This document shows, piece by piece, positions 19,043 to 28,541 of a stretch of DNA of 64,000 nt. The DNA comes from Methanoregula sp. PtaU1.Bin051 (GTDB taxonomy: Archaea; Halobacteriota; Methanomicrobia; Methanomicrobiales; Methanospirillaceae). Made by a program: the position numbers and the translations under genes. The stretch covers positions 142,429 through 206,428 of the forward strand of contig MVRE01000012.1 in NCBI GenBank assembly GCA_002067895.1. The letters are read 5' to 3'. The first letter of the stretch is position 1; the number at the start of each line of letters is the position of its first letter. The notes beneath the pieces are model-generated. The model was given only the letters and a program-made list of their open reading frames with translations. It searched no databases and was not told where the DNA came from.

Positions 19043-19503
19043 CCTACCTCGCAAAGTCACCCTGGATAGTTCATTATAACGGATCATCCTGCAACGGGTG
19101 CGATATCGAAATCCTTGCTGCGCTTACTCCTGTTTTTGACGTCGAGCGCTTCGGCATCATCAACACCGGAAATCCCAAGCATGCCGATATCCTGCTCGTC
19201 ACCGGCAGCGTGAACTCCCAGAACCGGGAACCATTAAAGAACGTATACGACCAGATCCCGGATCCGAAGGTCGTCGTTGCAATCGGCATCTGCGCCACAT
19301 CGGGCGGGATATTCCGTGAGTGCTACAATGTCTATGGCGGGACCGACACCACGATTCCGGTGGATGTCTACGTCCCCGGCTGCGCCGCACGGCCGGAATC
19401 GATCATTGATGGCGTCGTAAAAGCCCTCGGAATTCTCGAGGAGAAGCGGAAGAAAATACAGGAAAAAGCGGGCGAACCGCTTAAAGCGGGTGGTGCTGTA
19501 TGA
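19039..19503 (+). CDS. echC: Ech hydrogenase small subunit C (NuoB-like)
   Basis: The 154-residue protein has four cysteines in SSCNGCDIE, GICATSGG and PGCAARPE, which bind the proximal [4Fe-4S] cluster next to the NiFe site. ATG 19039 overlaps the echB stop by 4 bases, so translation is coupled. Confidence 0.94.
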   Translation: MTYLAKSPWIVHYNGSSCNGCDIEILAALTPVFDVERFGIINTGNPKHADILLVTGSVNSQNREPLKNVYDQIPDPKVVVAIGICATSGGIFRECYNVYGGTDTTIPVDVYVPGCAARPESIIDGVVKALGILEEKRKKIQEKAGEPLKAGGAV

Positions 19504-19913
19504 TGCTCCCCCCGCAGTCAATAACCCCCATCGAGGTCGGTCGTCTGGTCGGTAACGTGGAGCGGTTCCGGAACGAAGGGTACCGGCTTGTCCAGATCGG
19601 CTGCACGAAGGTTGCAGACCATTACGAGATCAACTACTGCTTTGACAAGGACTACATGTTCGAGGTGCTCCGGATCACGGTCACCGCGGATACGGAAGTC
19701 CCGAGCATCACCGGCATGTACTGGGGAGCATTCATCTATGAGAACGAGATGCACGACCTCTTCGGCATTCAGGTGAAAGGGATGAACATCGATTTCAAGG
19801 GAACCCTGATAAAAACGAGGGTAAAGTTCCCGTTCAGCCAGGCTGCAGAGAAGGTCGCCACGCCAAAACCTGCTCCGGCAAAGGCTGAGCCCAAAAAGGA
19901 GGAGGCACCATGA
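19500..19913 (+). CDS. echD: Ech hydrogenase subunit D (NuoC-like)
   Basis: The 137-residue protein has WGAFIYENEMHDLFGIQVKG, the NuoC signature (YENEMHDLFG). A Pro/Lys/Ala-rich tail of about 20 residues follows. It has no metal-binding cysteines; NuoC-type subunits help bind the large subunit. It overlaps both neighbours by 4 bases. Confidence 0.92.
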   Translation: MMLPPQSITPIEVGRLVGNVERFRNEGYRLVQIGCTKVADHYEINYCFDKDYMFEVLRITVTADTEVPSITGMYWGAFIYENEMHDLFGIQVKGMNIDFKGTLIKTRVKFPFSQAAEKVATPKPAPAKAEPKKEEAP

Positions 19914-20989
19914 CGAAGCAGATCATCGTCCCGTTCGGGCCCCAGCACCCCGTGCTTCCGGAGCCGATCCACCTGGACCTTGTCCTTGAAGACGAACGTG
20001 TCATCGACGCGGTGCCCTCCATCGGTTACATCCACCGGGGGTTCGAGAAGCTGGTGGAAAAGCGGGAGTTCACCGAGTACACCTATATCGCGGAACGGAC
20101 CTGCGGGATCTGCAGCTTCATCCACGGCGCTACCTATTGCCAGGCGATCGAGCAGATCATGAACATCGAAGTTCCCGAACGTGCCCAGTACCTCCGGGTC
20201 ATCTGGTCGGAATACTCCCGTCTGCACTCTCACCTCCTCTGGCTGGGGCTGTTCGCCGACGCGTTCGGCTTTGAAAACCTGTTCATGGGCGCGTGGCGGA
20301 TCCGGGAGCGGGTCCTTGACGTGCTCGAGCAGACCACCGGTGGCCGGGTCATCCAGGGCTCGGCAAAGATCGGCGGGGTCAGGCGGGATATCTCCGGGGA
20401 GAAGCTGGACGCGATGGTAAAGGACCTCGACATCCTTGACCGGGAGATGAAGGACTTAACTACGGTCTTCCTTGAGGACGAGTCGGTAAAGCACCGGCTC
20501 CGGAACGTCGGGATCCTCTCCCGGGAGGATGCCTATCACCTCGGCGCCGTCGGCCCGACCGCCCGGGGCAGCGGGGCCGCGTTCGATCTGCGCATGACCG
20601 GTTACGGGGCGTACGACAGGCTCAATTTCCAGCTGGTTACCGACAGCTGCGGGGACTGCTACTCCCGCTGTCTCGTGCGGGCTAAGGAGCTCTTCACCTC
20701 GACCGACCTCATACGACAGGCAGCGAAGAAGATCCCCGATGGGCCGATTGACGTGAAGGTCACCGGTGCCCCCAACGGCGAATTCTTCATGCGGGCCGAG
20801 CAGCCGCGGGGCGAACTCGTGCACTATGTTAAGGGCAACGGGACGAAGTTCCTTGCCCGGTCACGTATCCGCACTCCAACGCTGACGAACATCCCCCCGC
20901 TGGTTAAAATATTGCAGGGCTGCGAGCTTGCTGACGTACCTGTGATTGTCCTTTCTATCGATCCCTGTATCAGCTGCACGGAGAGGTGA
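19910..20989 (+). CDS. echE: Ech hydrogenase large subunit E (NiFe active site)
   Basis: The 359-residue protein keeps both NiFe-binding pairs: RTCGICSFIHG near residue 63 and DPCISCTER at the extreme C-terminus. It therefore should be a true hydrogenase. The protein ends shortly after the last pair (TER), so there is little or no C-terminal extension to cleave, as known for Ech. Confidence 0.95.
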   Translation: MTKQIIVPFGPQHPVLPEPIHLDLVLEDERVIDAVPSIGYIHRGFEKLVEKREFTEYTYIAERTCGICSFIHGATYCQAIEQIMNIEVPERAQYLRVIWSEYSRLHSHLLWLGLFADAFGFENLFMGAWRIRERVLDVLEQTTGGRVIQGSAKIGGVRRDISGEKLDAMVKDLDILDREMKDLTTVFLEDESVKHRLRNVGILSREDAYHLGAVGPTARGSGAAFDLRMTGYGAYDRLNFQLVTDSCGDCYSRCLVRAKELFTSTDLIRQAAKKIPDGPIDVKVTGAPNGEFFMRAEQPRGELVHYVKGNGTKFLARSRIRTPTLTNIPPLVKILQGCELADVPVIVLSIDPCISCTER

Positions 20990-20994
20990 TAAAC

Positions 20995-21384
20995 ATGGTC
21001 TTTTTCGAGATGACAAAAACGGCCCTGAAATCGGTACTCAGCAAGCCCGCGACCATCCTGTATCCTTTCGAGCCTGCCAAGAAGACGGATCTCTCAAGGG
21101 GACATGTCGTGTTCGACGGGAGCAAATGCATCTCCTGCGGGATCTGCATGAAGAAATGCCCGGCACAGGCCATCCTTGTCACCAAGGAGGCAAAAACCTG
21201 GCAGATCGACCGGTTCCGTTGTATTGTCTGCAATTCCTGCGTCGATACCTGCCCGGCAAAATGTCTTTCCATGGATACCCAGTACACTGCACCGGTATCC
21301 GTAAAAGGTGTGGAAGTCTTTACAATCACATACGTTAAACCGGTAAAACCCCCGGCTGACAAAGCAGGCGCTGCAGGCGAATAA
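20995..21384 (+). CDS. echF: Ech hydrogenase ferredoxin-type subunit F
   Basis: The polyferredoxin subunit has two [4Fe-4S] motifs, CISCGICMKKCP and CIVCNSCVDTCP, that pass electrons from ferredoxin to the small subunit. I chose ATG 20995 because GAGGTGAT sits 5-6 bases upstream; GTG 20986 lies inside that site but would give the 4-base overlap seen elsewhere in the operon. It is the last ech gene. Confidence 0.92.
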   Translation: MVFFEMTKTALKSVLSKPATILYPFEPAKKTDLSRGHVVFDGSKCISCGICMKKCPAQAILVTKEAKTWQIDRFRCIVCNSCVDTCPAKCLSMDTQYTAPVSVKGVEVFTITYVKPVKPPADKAGAAGE

Positions 21385-21385
21385 G

Positions 21386-21438
21386 GTTATTTTTTTATCA
21401 GAATCAGGAAATCCATATACTTTTTTATTATTTTTTTG
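21386..21438 (+). terminator. T-rich termination region after echF
   Basis: Three T-runs (TTATTTTTTTATC, then CTTTTTTATTATTTTTTTG) lie within 55 bases of the echF stop, as in archaeal U-tract terminators. The downstream hydrogenase operon therefore probably has its own promoter in 21440-21560. Confidence 0.6.
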
Positions 21439-21568
21439 CCAATATTCAGCCCAATATCAGTCATATCAGAAACGAATTCCAAAGGTTTATGTTCTCTTTC
21501 GTGGTATTGGCAATTGTTTTTAACGTATGTAAAAAACATGGCCCGGCCTGAAAGGGAGTGTTCCATAA

Positions 21569-21832
21569 GTGCCCGAGTATGAGGTCCTTGTAATCGCAGC
21601 AGTTGCCTTCTCATCAGTTGCTTTGGCTGCAGTTGCAATCGTTCATAAAAACCTCATCAGGTCAGTAGCGGCATATGCAGGATCCAGCATCTGCCTTGCC
21701 GGTCTCTTCTTCTTTCTCGCCTCGCCCTATGCCGGGGCATTGGAACTGACCGTTGGTGCGGGTCTTGTTGCAGTGCTCTTTCTGGTTGCGCTCATCCTTG
21801 CCGGAGGGGAAGAGTCAGAGGTGCCTTCATGA
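21569..21832 (+). CDS. Membrane hydrogenase small subunit, MbhD/NuoJ N-terminal-like
   Basis: The 87-residue protein has three hydrophobic segments and GALELTVGAGLVAVLFLVAL (key ELTVGAGLV), the segment shared by MbhD, MrpB-type DUF4040 and NuoJ. It starts with GTG 21569 behind GGGAG and overlaps the next gene by 4 bases. It opens the second hydrogenase operon. Confidence 0.75.
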   Translation: MPEYEVLVIAAVAFSSVALAAVAIVHKNLIRSVAAYAGSSICLAGLFFFLASPYAGALELTVGAGLVAVLFLVALILAGGEESEVPS

Positions 21833-22071
21833 ACGGACGGAATGTGTTCGCTGTGCTGTTCATTGTTGCATTTCTGCTCCTTTTTTATATTATTCTTGCA
21901 CCAACGCCGGGCGGATGGCCGGAGAAGGTGCCGGTGACAGCCGGTGCTGGTACCGCACTCTGGATGGACCGGACATTCGAAGTCGTTCTCCAGGGATTTA
22001 TCATTCTGGCAGGGGTTGTATCGATCCTGCTTCTCCTTGTGTATAGAAAGAGGAAAGAGGAGTCCGCATGA
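21829..22071 (+). CDS. Membrane hydrogenase small subunit, MbhE/NuoJ C-terminal-like
   Basis: The 80-residue protein has two membrane helices. By position and by the RTFEVVLQGFIILAGVV segment it matches the small subunit (MbhE-like) that follows MbhD in membrane-bound hydrogenases, together equivalent to NuoJ. It overlaps both neighbours by 4 bases. Confidence 0.68.
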   Translation: MNGRNVFAVLFIVAFLLLFYIILAPTPGGWPEKVPVTAGAGTALWMDRTFEVVLQGFIILAGVVSILLLLVYRKRKEESA

Positions 22072-22391
22072 CCGATGCGGGAACCTTTGTCGTAATCATG
22101 ACAGCTGGGGCCCTGTTTGTGGCCGGCTTGTCCTGCCTGATGATAAAATGTCACCTGATCAAGATGGTTATGGGGCTGGAATTCTGCGGGAAGGGGGCAA
22201 GTCTTCTCCTTATTCTCGGAGGATATCTTGCGGGCGATACCGGGGTGTCTCAGGCTGTCGTGATTACTCTCATTGCCATCGAAGCAGTCATTGCAGGCGT
22301 TGCCCTTGCTCTCGTAATCCTGCTTAAAAAGAAGTTCCAGACCTTTGATTCAGCTGCTATCTTCCGGCTCATCAGCGGAGGCGGATCATGA
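22068..22391 (+). CDS. NuoK/MrpC-like membrane subunit
   Basis: The 107-residue protein has three helices and the KMVMGLEFCGKGASLL and VITLIAIEAVIAGVALAL segments; the two buried glutamates are the proton-path residues of NuoK and MrpC. It connects the antiporter-like subunits to the hydrogenase module. It overlaps both neighbours by 4 bases. Confidence 0.85.
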   Translation: MTDAGTFVVIMTAGALFVAGLSCLMIKCHLIKMVMGLEFCGKGASLLLILGGYLAGDTGVSQAVVITLIAIEAVIAGVALALVILLKKKFQTFDSAAIFRLISGGGS

Positions 22392-25300
22392 CAGATGCCG
22401 GATCCTGGGTATTGCCCCTTATTGTTGCAGTGCCGTTTGTTGCCACCTGTTTTATCATAGTACTGAACCGGAGGCCGGATGCACGGGAGGCCGTATCGCT
22501 GCTGGCCGCAGTCCTGACATTTTCCCTCTGTATTCTCGTACTGCCCTCGGCATTTGCAGCCAAACCCCTGTCCACTGCGGCACTACCGGTTCTTCCCGGG
22601 CTGGATCTCCGCCTTTATGCCGATGCATTGGGGTTACTGTTTGCCTGTCTCGCCTCTGGCCTGTGGATCCTTACAACGGTATATAATATCGGCTACATGA
22701 GAGGACGCCGCGAGCATGCCCAGACACGCTATTATGCCTGTTTTGCAATAACCATTGGCGCGGTCATGGGTGTCGCCCTCTCCACCAACCTCTTCTCCCT
22801 CTTCGTCTTCTACGAGATCCTCGCGATTGCCGCGTACCCCCTTGTCGTGCACACGGAGACGAAAGAGGCACTTTCAGCGGGACGAAAATACCTGATCTAC
22901 ACTCAGGGCGGAGGCATCGCCATCCTTGCCGGTATGATGACCCTTCTCGGGATGGGCAGTTCTCTCGATTTCATTGCCGGGGGCAATCCCGGGGTGGCTG
23001 TCCTTGCACCGGAGTTCGCGCGGCTTTCGTTCCTCCTCCTTTTTGCCGGCTTCGGTGTAAAGGCAGCGATTTTCCCCCTCCATGGATGGCTTCCGACTGC
23101 CATGATCGCACCCACCCCCGTCAGCGGCCTGCTTCACGCTGTTGCGGTTGTCAATACCGGTGTCTTTGGCCTGATGCGGCTCATCCTCTATGTGTTCGGC
23201 CCGGACCTCATGGTCAGCCTTGGGCTGAGGGAGTTTGTTCTCGCAGCTGCCGTCATTACGATCGTTGTCGGTTCCCTGCTTGCCCTCCGGCAGGACGACT
23301 TCAAGCTCCGGCTTGCCTATTCGACAGTGAGCCAGCTCAGCTACATGGTCCTCGGGACGGCCATCCTTCTTCCCGCAGGAATGAGCGGATCGGCGGATGT
23401 CTGGCAGGCGGCAGCGATCATCGGGGCGACCTATGCATTTACGGCCCACGCACTGGGCAAGCTGACCATGTTCTTTATTGCCGGTGCGGTCGCTGTCGAG
23501 ACCGGCAGGACAAAGATCTCGGAACTGGACGGCCTCGGTAGGAAGATGCCGTGGGAGTTTGGCGCATTCACGCTTGCCACCCTCTCCATGGTTGGCCTGC
23601 CCCCCATGGCGGGTTTCATCGCGAAGTGGTACCTCTCGCTGGGTGTCGGGACGGGTTTCACTAGCGAGTGGTGGATGCTCCTTGTTCTCGTTGCGGCAAG
23701 CATCCTGAACCTTGCCTACTTCATTCCAATCATCATGCGGGCATTCTTCCCGCAATGTACTATTGATGTGCCGGAAGTCCGAAGCACGCTCCGTGTACCA
23801 ATTCTTGTGACAGTGGCATGTGCTGTTCTGCTGGGTATCTGGACCACTTACCCGGCCAGCCCGTTTGCTTTGTGTGCCCGGATCGCAGCAGCTGTAACTC
23901 ACACAACGATGGTTATTCCTGGTACCCCCGTTGCAGGATCTGCCATCCCGCCATTCGTAATCTTCCTGGTCGGCGCCCCACTCGTACTGGTACTTGGCGG
24001 CAGGGCAAGGCAGGCCGGGCTGATCCTGCTGGGGGCCGCGGGCCTCGCAGATGTCCTTCTCCTGCCGGGAGGGTACATTGCCGGGCCAGTCGGTGACGGA
24101 ATGGTGCAGTGGAGTGTCCCCTTCCTGAATTATACATTAACCCTGCTGAAGGTGGATCCGCTCTCATACATGACTGGAGTAATCTTTGCACTCATCACGT
24201 TCCTTGCCATTCTTTATGCAGCGGTCGCTGCCCCGCCCCGCCTCCATCTCTACGCGCTGCTGTATGCAGGATCGGCGCTCGGTGTAGTCTTTGCCGGGGA
24301 CTGGATAACCCTTTTAATCTTCTGGGAGCTGATGGCGATTACTTCGACCATCCTGATCTGGCAGGAAGGAGGGGAGGCAGTTGCAGCCGGTTTCCGGTAT
24401 TTCCTGTATCACGGGCTGAGTGGGACTCTCCTTACCGCGGGGATCGTCCTCCTCATTCTTGGCGGGGGATCGCTGGCAGTCGGCCCGCTTGCCGCTCTGC
24501 CAGCAGGAGCGTACTCGTTCTGGGCAACGATCCTCATCGTCCTTGGCATCGGGGTGAATATCGCGTTCATCCCCCTGCATACGTGGGTTCCGGATGCGTA
24601 CCCGCGTGCCAATTTTATCGCGAGCGTCTTTTTATGCGTCTACACAACCAAAGCCGCGGTCTACCTTCTTGCCCGGGCGCAGCCAGGCACCGAATATATT
24701 GCCTATATGGGGGCGTTCATGGCAGTATATGGCGTTACGTTTGCGGTCTTCCAGAACGATATGCGGCGCCTGCTTTCCTACCATGTCATCTCGCAGGTCG
24801 GGTACATGGTCGCAGGTGTGGGAATCATCGGCATGCTGGGATCAGCTGATGCAATAGGCCAGCTCGGGCTCGATGGCGGCATGGCGCATCTCTTCAACAA
24901 TATCCTCTATAAGACGCTCCTCTTCATGGCGGTAGGTGTCATCATCTGGAAGACCAGCGAGAACCTGCTCAGCCGCGTCGGAGGACTGCAGAAAAGGATG
25001 CCGGTCACGGCGTTTGCGTACTGGGTCGCCGCGTTATCGATTGCCGGGATACCTCTCTTCAACGGCTTTGTCTCGAAAGGTATGGTCCTTGCAGCCGCTG
25101 AACACACCAGTATCTGGCTCTGGGCGCTCCTTGAGATCGCGTCATTTGGTACGCTCCTCTCGTTCCTGAAACTCGGGTATTTTGCATTCCTCAGGCCGGG
25201 GGATAGGGAAGCGTCGGATCCCCCGGTACTTATGCAGGCCGGTATGCTGGGTATTGCCGCCCTCTGTATCCTTATCGGGATCTATCCCCGGCTGCTGTAT

Positions 25301-25675
25301 GCGATCCTGCCCTTCCCGGTCATGTATGAAGCTTATGATCCTGTCCATATCCTGAGTGCGGGCATCGTCCTCGGCGCGGCCGCTGTGTTCTTCTTTACCG
25401 CAGGGAAAAAAATGCTCGAACCGCACGAGACCCGGCTTTTTGATGCAGATGTTGCATATACAGCGGCCGGGCGCGGCGTTATCGCTTTTGCAGGGGCTCT
25501 CGAGACAGTATTCTCTCAAATGTACGGGTATGCTGTCAGTACTGCCAGAATACTCTTTACTGCAGGCAAAGCTGCGATGCGCTGGGAGAACAGGGATGCG
25601 GGCGGATCTGTCGCGCTGTTTGCCGGCATTCTCCTTGCCCTCATGGCTACGATCCTGCTGGGAGCGTCACTATGA
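22388..25675 (+). CDS. Tandem fusion of two antiporter-like proton-pumping subunits (NuoL/M-type)
   Basis: The 1,095-residue protein holds two complete NuoL/M/MrpA-D-like units. In the first (about 1-480) the markers are FYEILAIAAYPLV, GWLPTAMIAPTPVSGLLHAV and RLAYSTVSQLSYMVLG. In the second (about 540-1000) they are FWELMAITSTILIW, TWVPDAYPRANF and LLSYHVISQVGYMVAG. Each repeats the pattern Glu in helix 5, His/Lys path, broken helix. These are normally separate genes. There is no internal stop or frameshift, so the fusion appears real. Confidence 0.88.
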   Translation: MTDAGSWVLPLIVAVPFVATCFIIVLNRRPDAREAVSLLAAVLTFSLCILVLPSAFAAKPLSTAALPVLPGLDLRLYADALGLLFACLASGLWILTTVYNIGYMRGRREHAQTRYYACFAITIGAVMGVALSTNLFSLFVFYEILAIAAYPLVVHTETKEALSAGRKYLIYTQGGGIAILAGMMTLLGMGSSLDFIAGGNPGVAVLAPEFARLSFLLLFAGFGVKAAIFPLHGWLPTAMIAPTPVSGLLHAVAVVNTGVFGLMRLILYVFGPDLMVSLGLREFVLAAAVITIVVGSLLALRQDDFKLRLAYSTVSQLSYMVLGTAILLPAGMSGSADVWQAAAIIGATYAFTAHALGKLTMFFIAGAVAVETGRTKISELDGLGRKMPWEFGAFTLATLSMVGLPPMAGFIAKWYLSLGVGTGFTSEWWMLLVLVAASILNLAYFIPIIMRAFFPQCTIDVPEVRSTLRVPILVTVACAVLLGIWTTYPASPFALCARIAAAVTHTTMVIPGTPVAGSAIPPFVIFLVGAPLVLVLGGRARQAGLILLGAAGLADVLLLPGGYIAGPVGDGMVQWSVPFLNYTLTLLKVDPLSYMTGVIFALITFLAILYAAVAAPPRLHLYALLYAGSALGVVFAGDWITLLIFWELMAITSTILIWQEGGEAVAAGFRYFLYHGLSGTLLTAGIVLLILGGGSLAVGPLAALPAGAYSFWATILIVLGIGVNIAFIPLHTWVPDAYPRANFIASVFLCVYTTKAAVYLLARAQPGTEYIAYMGAFMAVYGVTFAVFQNDMRRLLSYHVISQVGYMVAGVGIIGMLGSADAIGQLGLDGGMAHLFNNILYKTLLFMAVGVIIWKTSENLLSRVGGLQKRMPVTAFAYWVAALSIAGIPLFNGFVSKGMVLAAAEHTSIWLWALLEIASFGTLLSFLKLGYFAFLRPGDREASDPPVLMQAGMLGIAALCILIGIYPRLLYAILPFPVMYEAYDPVHILSAGIVLGAAAVFFFTAGKKMLEPHETRLFDADVAYTAAGRGVIAFAGALETVFSQMYGYAVSTARILFTAGKAAMRWENRDAGGSVALFAGILLALMATILLGASL

Positions 25676-27141
25676 TGCCTGCAGAGCCGGCAGCAACCAT
25701 GCCGGTCTTTATCGCTCTTGGAGGGGTCGTTATCTATGGGGCTCTTCGAATCTTCCCTGCGGCATACCGCACGAGGGCGGGAACGCTTACGGCACTCTGG
25801 CTTGCACTGGCATTTCTCCAGATGCTTTATGCGGTTTTCCAGAATCCGCTCCCCCCCAATACATCCTACCTCGGGCTTACAACCGGCCTGCTCATCACGG
25901 GCATCGGCGCACTTGCCGTATTTGCCTCGCAGGACCTTCTTGATCCCAAAGGGCCAATACATCTCTATCATCCGCTCGTACTTTTCGCACTCGCGGGGGC
26001 GGTGGCAGTGGGTTTTGCGCAGGATCTCTTTACAATCTTTGTCGCCGTCGAGCTCTCTGCAGTCCCGGTATATGCCCTCGTCGCTTACCGGTACCAGGAA
26101 GACCCGGCAGCCATTCCCGCTGCTATGAAATACCTCATCCTTGGCGTTGCGGGAACCATCACGGCACTTCTGGGGGTCTCGATCCTGTATCTTGCCGGGC
26201 ACACGCTTCGGCTGCCGGAACTTCCGGCTGCACTCGCCGGTACGGACCAGACAGTCCTTCTGCTTGCTGCCGTTCTCATCCTGCTGGGGTATGGCGTGAA
26301 GCTTGCCATCGTCCCGCTCCATACCTGGCTGCCTGATGCTTACGCAAGGGCGCCTGTCGGTGTAACGGCCATTTTGGTCGGGGCGACGAAAACAGGGGTT
26401 CTCGTCGCAATGTTCCTCTCGCTGTCCGCCCTTCCGTTCCGTCTCTCCCTGTCTGCGGATCTCGGCATGCTGGTTATTTTCTTTGCCATCCTGACGATGA
26501 CGGCCGGCAACCTCCTTGCCTTAAACCAGCAGGACCTCCGGTATATCCTTGCGTACTCCAGCGTCGCCCAGATGGGGTACGTTTTGCTGGGCTTTGGCAT
26601 GGGAATGCTGTATGACCTTGAACTCGGCTTCACCGCAGGGCTCTATTATGCCATTGCCTACGGGATCATGAAAGCCGGATCATTCATGGCGGCTGACCTG
26701 TTCGGGAGGGCTGCGGGATCTTTCGAGCTTAAGCGTATGCGGGGTATCGGTGCGGGTTACCCGCTTTTAGGCATCTCGTTTGCGATCTTCATCCTGGGGT
26801 TGAGCGGGGTTCCCTTTACCTGCGGTTTTCTGGGGAAGTTGTTGCTTGAGCAGGCCGGGATGGTGACGTCCATGTTAAGCGGGGTTGTCCTTGCCCTTAT
26901 CCTGGCCCTGAACAGTTTCATCTCGCTGGGTTATTATGTCCCGGCCCTCTCTGCCCTCTCTTTCAGGGGGGCTGATGATGCGAAAGAGACGGTGCCGGAG
27001 AAACACCTGTCTTTGCCTGCGAGCGCCGTATTCACGGTTGTCTTACTTGCAGTCGTGACCGCCTATCTTGGCCTGTTCCCGGAATCGTTTGGCTGGATAA
27101 CCCGTGCCGCCCAGCAGCTCTTCCCGTGGGGGGTGGTATGA
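25672..27141 (+). CDS. Third antiporter-like subunit (NuoN/M-type)
   Basis: The 489-residue polytopic protein has FVAVELSAVPVYALVAYRY (key ELSAVPVY), TWLPDAYARAPVGVTAIL and RYILAYSSVAQMGYVLLG, the features of NuoN/NuoM subunits. With the upstream double protein it gives this complex three pump modules, the same number as respiratory Complex I. ATG 25672 overlaps the preceding stop. Confidence 0.9.
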   Translation: MMPAEPAATMPVFIALGGVVIYGALRIFPAAYRTRAGTLTALWLALAFLQMLYAVFQNPLPPNTSYLGLTTGLLITGIGALAVFASQDLLDPKGPIHLYHPLVLFALAGAVAVGFAQDLFTIFVAVELSAVPVYALVAYRYQEDPAAIPAAMKYLILGVAGTITALLGVSILYLAGHTLRLPELPAALAGTDQTVLLLAAVLILLGYGVKLAIVPLHTWLPDAYARAPVGVTAILVGATKTGVLVAMFLSLSALPFRLSLSADLGMLVIFFAILTMTAGNLLALNQQDLRYILAYSSVAQMGYVLLGFGMGMLYDLELGFTAGLYYAIAYGIMKAGSFMAADLFGRAAGSFELKRMRGIGAGYPLLGISFAIFILGLSGVPFTCGFLGKLLLEQAGMVTSMLSGVVLALILALNSFISLGYYVPALSALSFRGADDAKETVPEKHLSLPASAVFTVVLLAVVTAYLGLFPESFGWITRAAQQLFPWGVV

Positions 27142-27471
27142 ATGACCCTCTGGAGTCTTGTACTATCACCCATAAGTATCGCGTTTCTGGCTCTCTGTAT
27201 CGGGTATCTTATCTATGCATGGTCGAAAACAGTTGCCCCCCCCTTTGTACCGTCCCACGGCAAGGTGATGCCGTATGTCGGTGGTGAGGTAGCAGAGGCC
27301 CAGGTATTCCAGCCCGGTTATGCATTCTTTTACGTTGCACTATTTTTCACCGTGGTACATGTCGCCGCGCTGGTGATTGCGCTGGCGCCGCCGGATGCAC
27401 CGCTGTGGGGGACTGCAGGATACCTAGCCATCATAGCGGCAGCAGTCGTCATCCTGAGGTGGGAGCATTGA
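27142..27471 (+). CDS. NuoA-like membrane subunit
   Basis: The 109-residue protein has three helices and YVGGEVAEAQ followed by PGYAFFYVALFFTVVHVAAL, matching NuoA's YECG...F.V.FY..AL.F...DVE layout. The acidic FDVE motif of NuoA is VHVA here. It begins directly after the previous stop. A 58-base gap without a gene follows before the NuoB-like subunit. Confidence 0.75.
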   Translation: MTLWSLVLSPISIAFLALCIGYLIYAWSKTVAPPFVPSHGKVMPYVGGEVAEAQVFQPGYAFFYVALFFTVVHVAALVIALAPPDAPLWGTAGYLAIIAAAVVILRWEH

Positions 27472-27529
27472 ACCGCAGTATTGTCTGCATCAGTGGTATT
27501 ATATCAGGGAAACGGGGTGATCAGATACC

Positions 27530-28060
27530 ATGAGTGGCATGTCCGGTTCACTGAGCGGGAATCTTGTGCGCTGGGCACGGATCAAGTCACCCTGGATAAC
27601 GATCTTCAACAGCGGAGCCTGCAATGCCTGCGATATCGAGATCATCGCCTGCCTGATGCCGCGGTTCGACGTCGAACGGTTCGGGATCCTCGCCAAGGGG
27701 TCGCCGCGGCATGCTGATATCCTGATCGTGACCGGGAGAGTCACCCGCAAACAGGCATCGCGGCTCCGCAGGGTCTGGGAGCAGATACCGGAGCCGAAGT
27801 ACGTAATTGCCGTGGGAGCGTGCGGTGCGGGGGGTGGCGTCTTTGAGGGCCTTTACCACGTCCTTGACGGGCCCGAATGTGTGATCCCCGTTGACATCTA
27901 CCTTGCAGGCTGTCCTCCCCGGCCGGACGAGATCATCAACGCTGTCGTGGCGTGCCTCGGCCTGATGGAGCAGGATGCGGCTCATGGCGGGAAGGAGTGG
28001 CGGCAGAAACAACCTGCCGGGAAAGCAGGACATGCGAGCACCGGAGAAGGAGCCGTCTGA
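27530..28060 (+). CDS. Membrane-bound hydrogenase small subunit (NuoB-like)
   Basis: The 176-residue protein keeps the four proximal-cluster cysteines in GACNACDIE, VGACGAGGG and LAGCPPRPD. A strong GGGGTGAT lies 9 bases before ATG 27530. The last 30 residues are Gly/Lys/Gln-rich and dispensable-looking. It is a paralogue of EchC (same SxxCNxCDIE and FDVERFGI segments). Confidence 0.92.
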   Translation: MSGMSGSLSGNLVRWARIKSPWITIFNSGACNACDIEIIACLMPRFDVERFGILAKGSPRHADILIVTGRVTRKQASRLRRVWEQIPEPKYVIAVGACGAGGGVFEGLYHVLDGPECVIPVDIYLAGCPPRPDEIINAVVACLGLMEQDAAHGGKEWRQKQPAGKAGHASTGEGAV

Positions 28061-28539
28061 TGAACAAAAAGCTGACATTGGAAGAAGTAACCGGAAAACT
28101 CGGCCGGTTCGGGACTGTTGAACAGGCCAGATTCAACCGGATCAGGGTATCCATGGAACCTGATACCATAAGGGACGCTATAATTGCGGCTCAGGGAGAT
28201 CTGGCCTGTGAACGTCTCCTCGCCATCAGTACTGCGGATAACACCGAGACGCTCGAACTTATATATCACCTGATTGGCCCCCACCGTACTGTTATCTCGC
28301 TCGCTACCCGGCTTCCCAGCCATTTGCCAAAGATACGGACGATCTCCGACATTCTCCCCCCTGCAGGGATCTACGAGAGGCAGATCCATGACCTCTTCGG
28401 TATCACCTTCGACGGGCATCCCGGCCTCAACCGCCTCATGCTGAATGAGGACTGGCCGGAGGGCGAGTATCCCCTGCGAAAGGACTGGAAACCCGAGCCG
28501 GGCCGGTTCTACGGCGGCATCCGGGAGGACAGGAGCTGA
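28060..28539 (+). CDS. Membrane-bound hydrogenase NuoC-like subunit
   Basis: The 159-residue protein has GIYERQIHDLFGITFDGHP (key ERQIHDLFG) and a C-terminal YPLRKDWKPE tail, both typical of NuoC-type subunits. ATG 28060 overlaps the previous TGA by one base. It has no cysteine cluster and likely bridges small and large subunits. Confidence 0.9.
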   Translation: MNKKLTLEEVTGKLGRFGTVEQARFNRIRVSMEPDTIRDAIIAAQGDLACERLLAISTADNTETLELIYHLIGPHRTVISLATRLPSHLPKIRTISDILPPAGIYERQIHDLFGITFDGHPGLNRLMLNEDWPEGEYPLRKDWKPEPGRFYGGIREDRS

Positions 28540-28541
28540 TC

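Noticed and set aside
22874..23902. A 342-residue minus-strand frame inside the double pump gene
   Set aside because: It is a shadow; the plus-strand frame carries clear membrane motifs.
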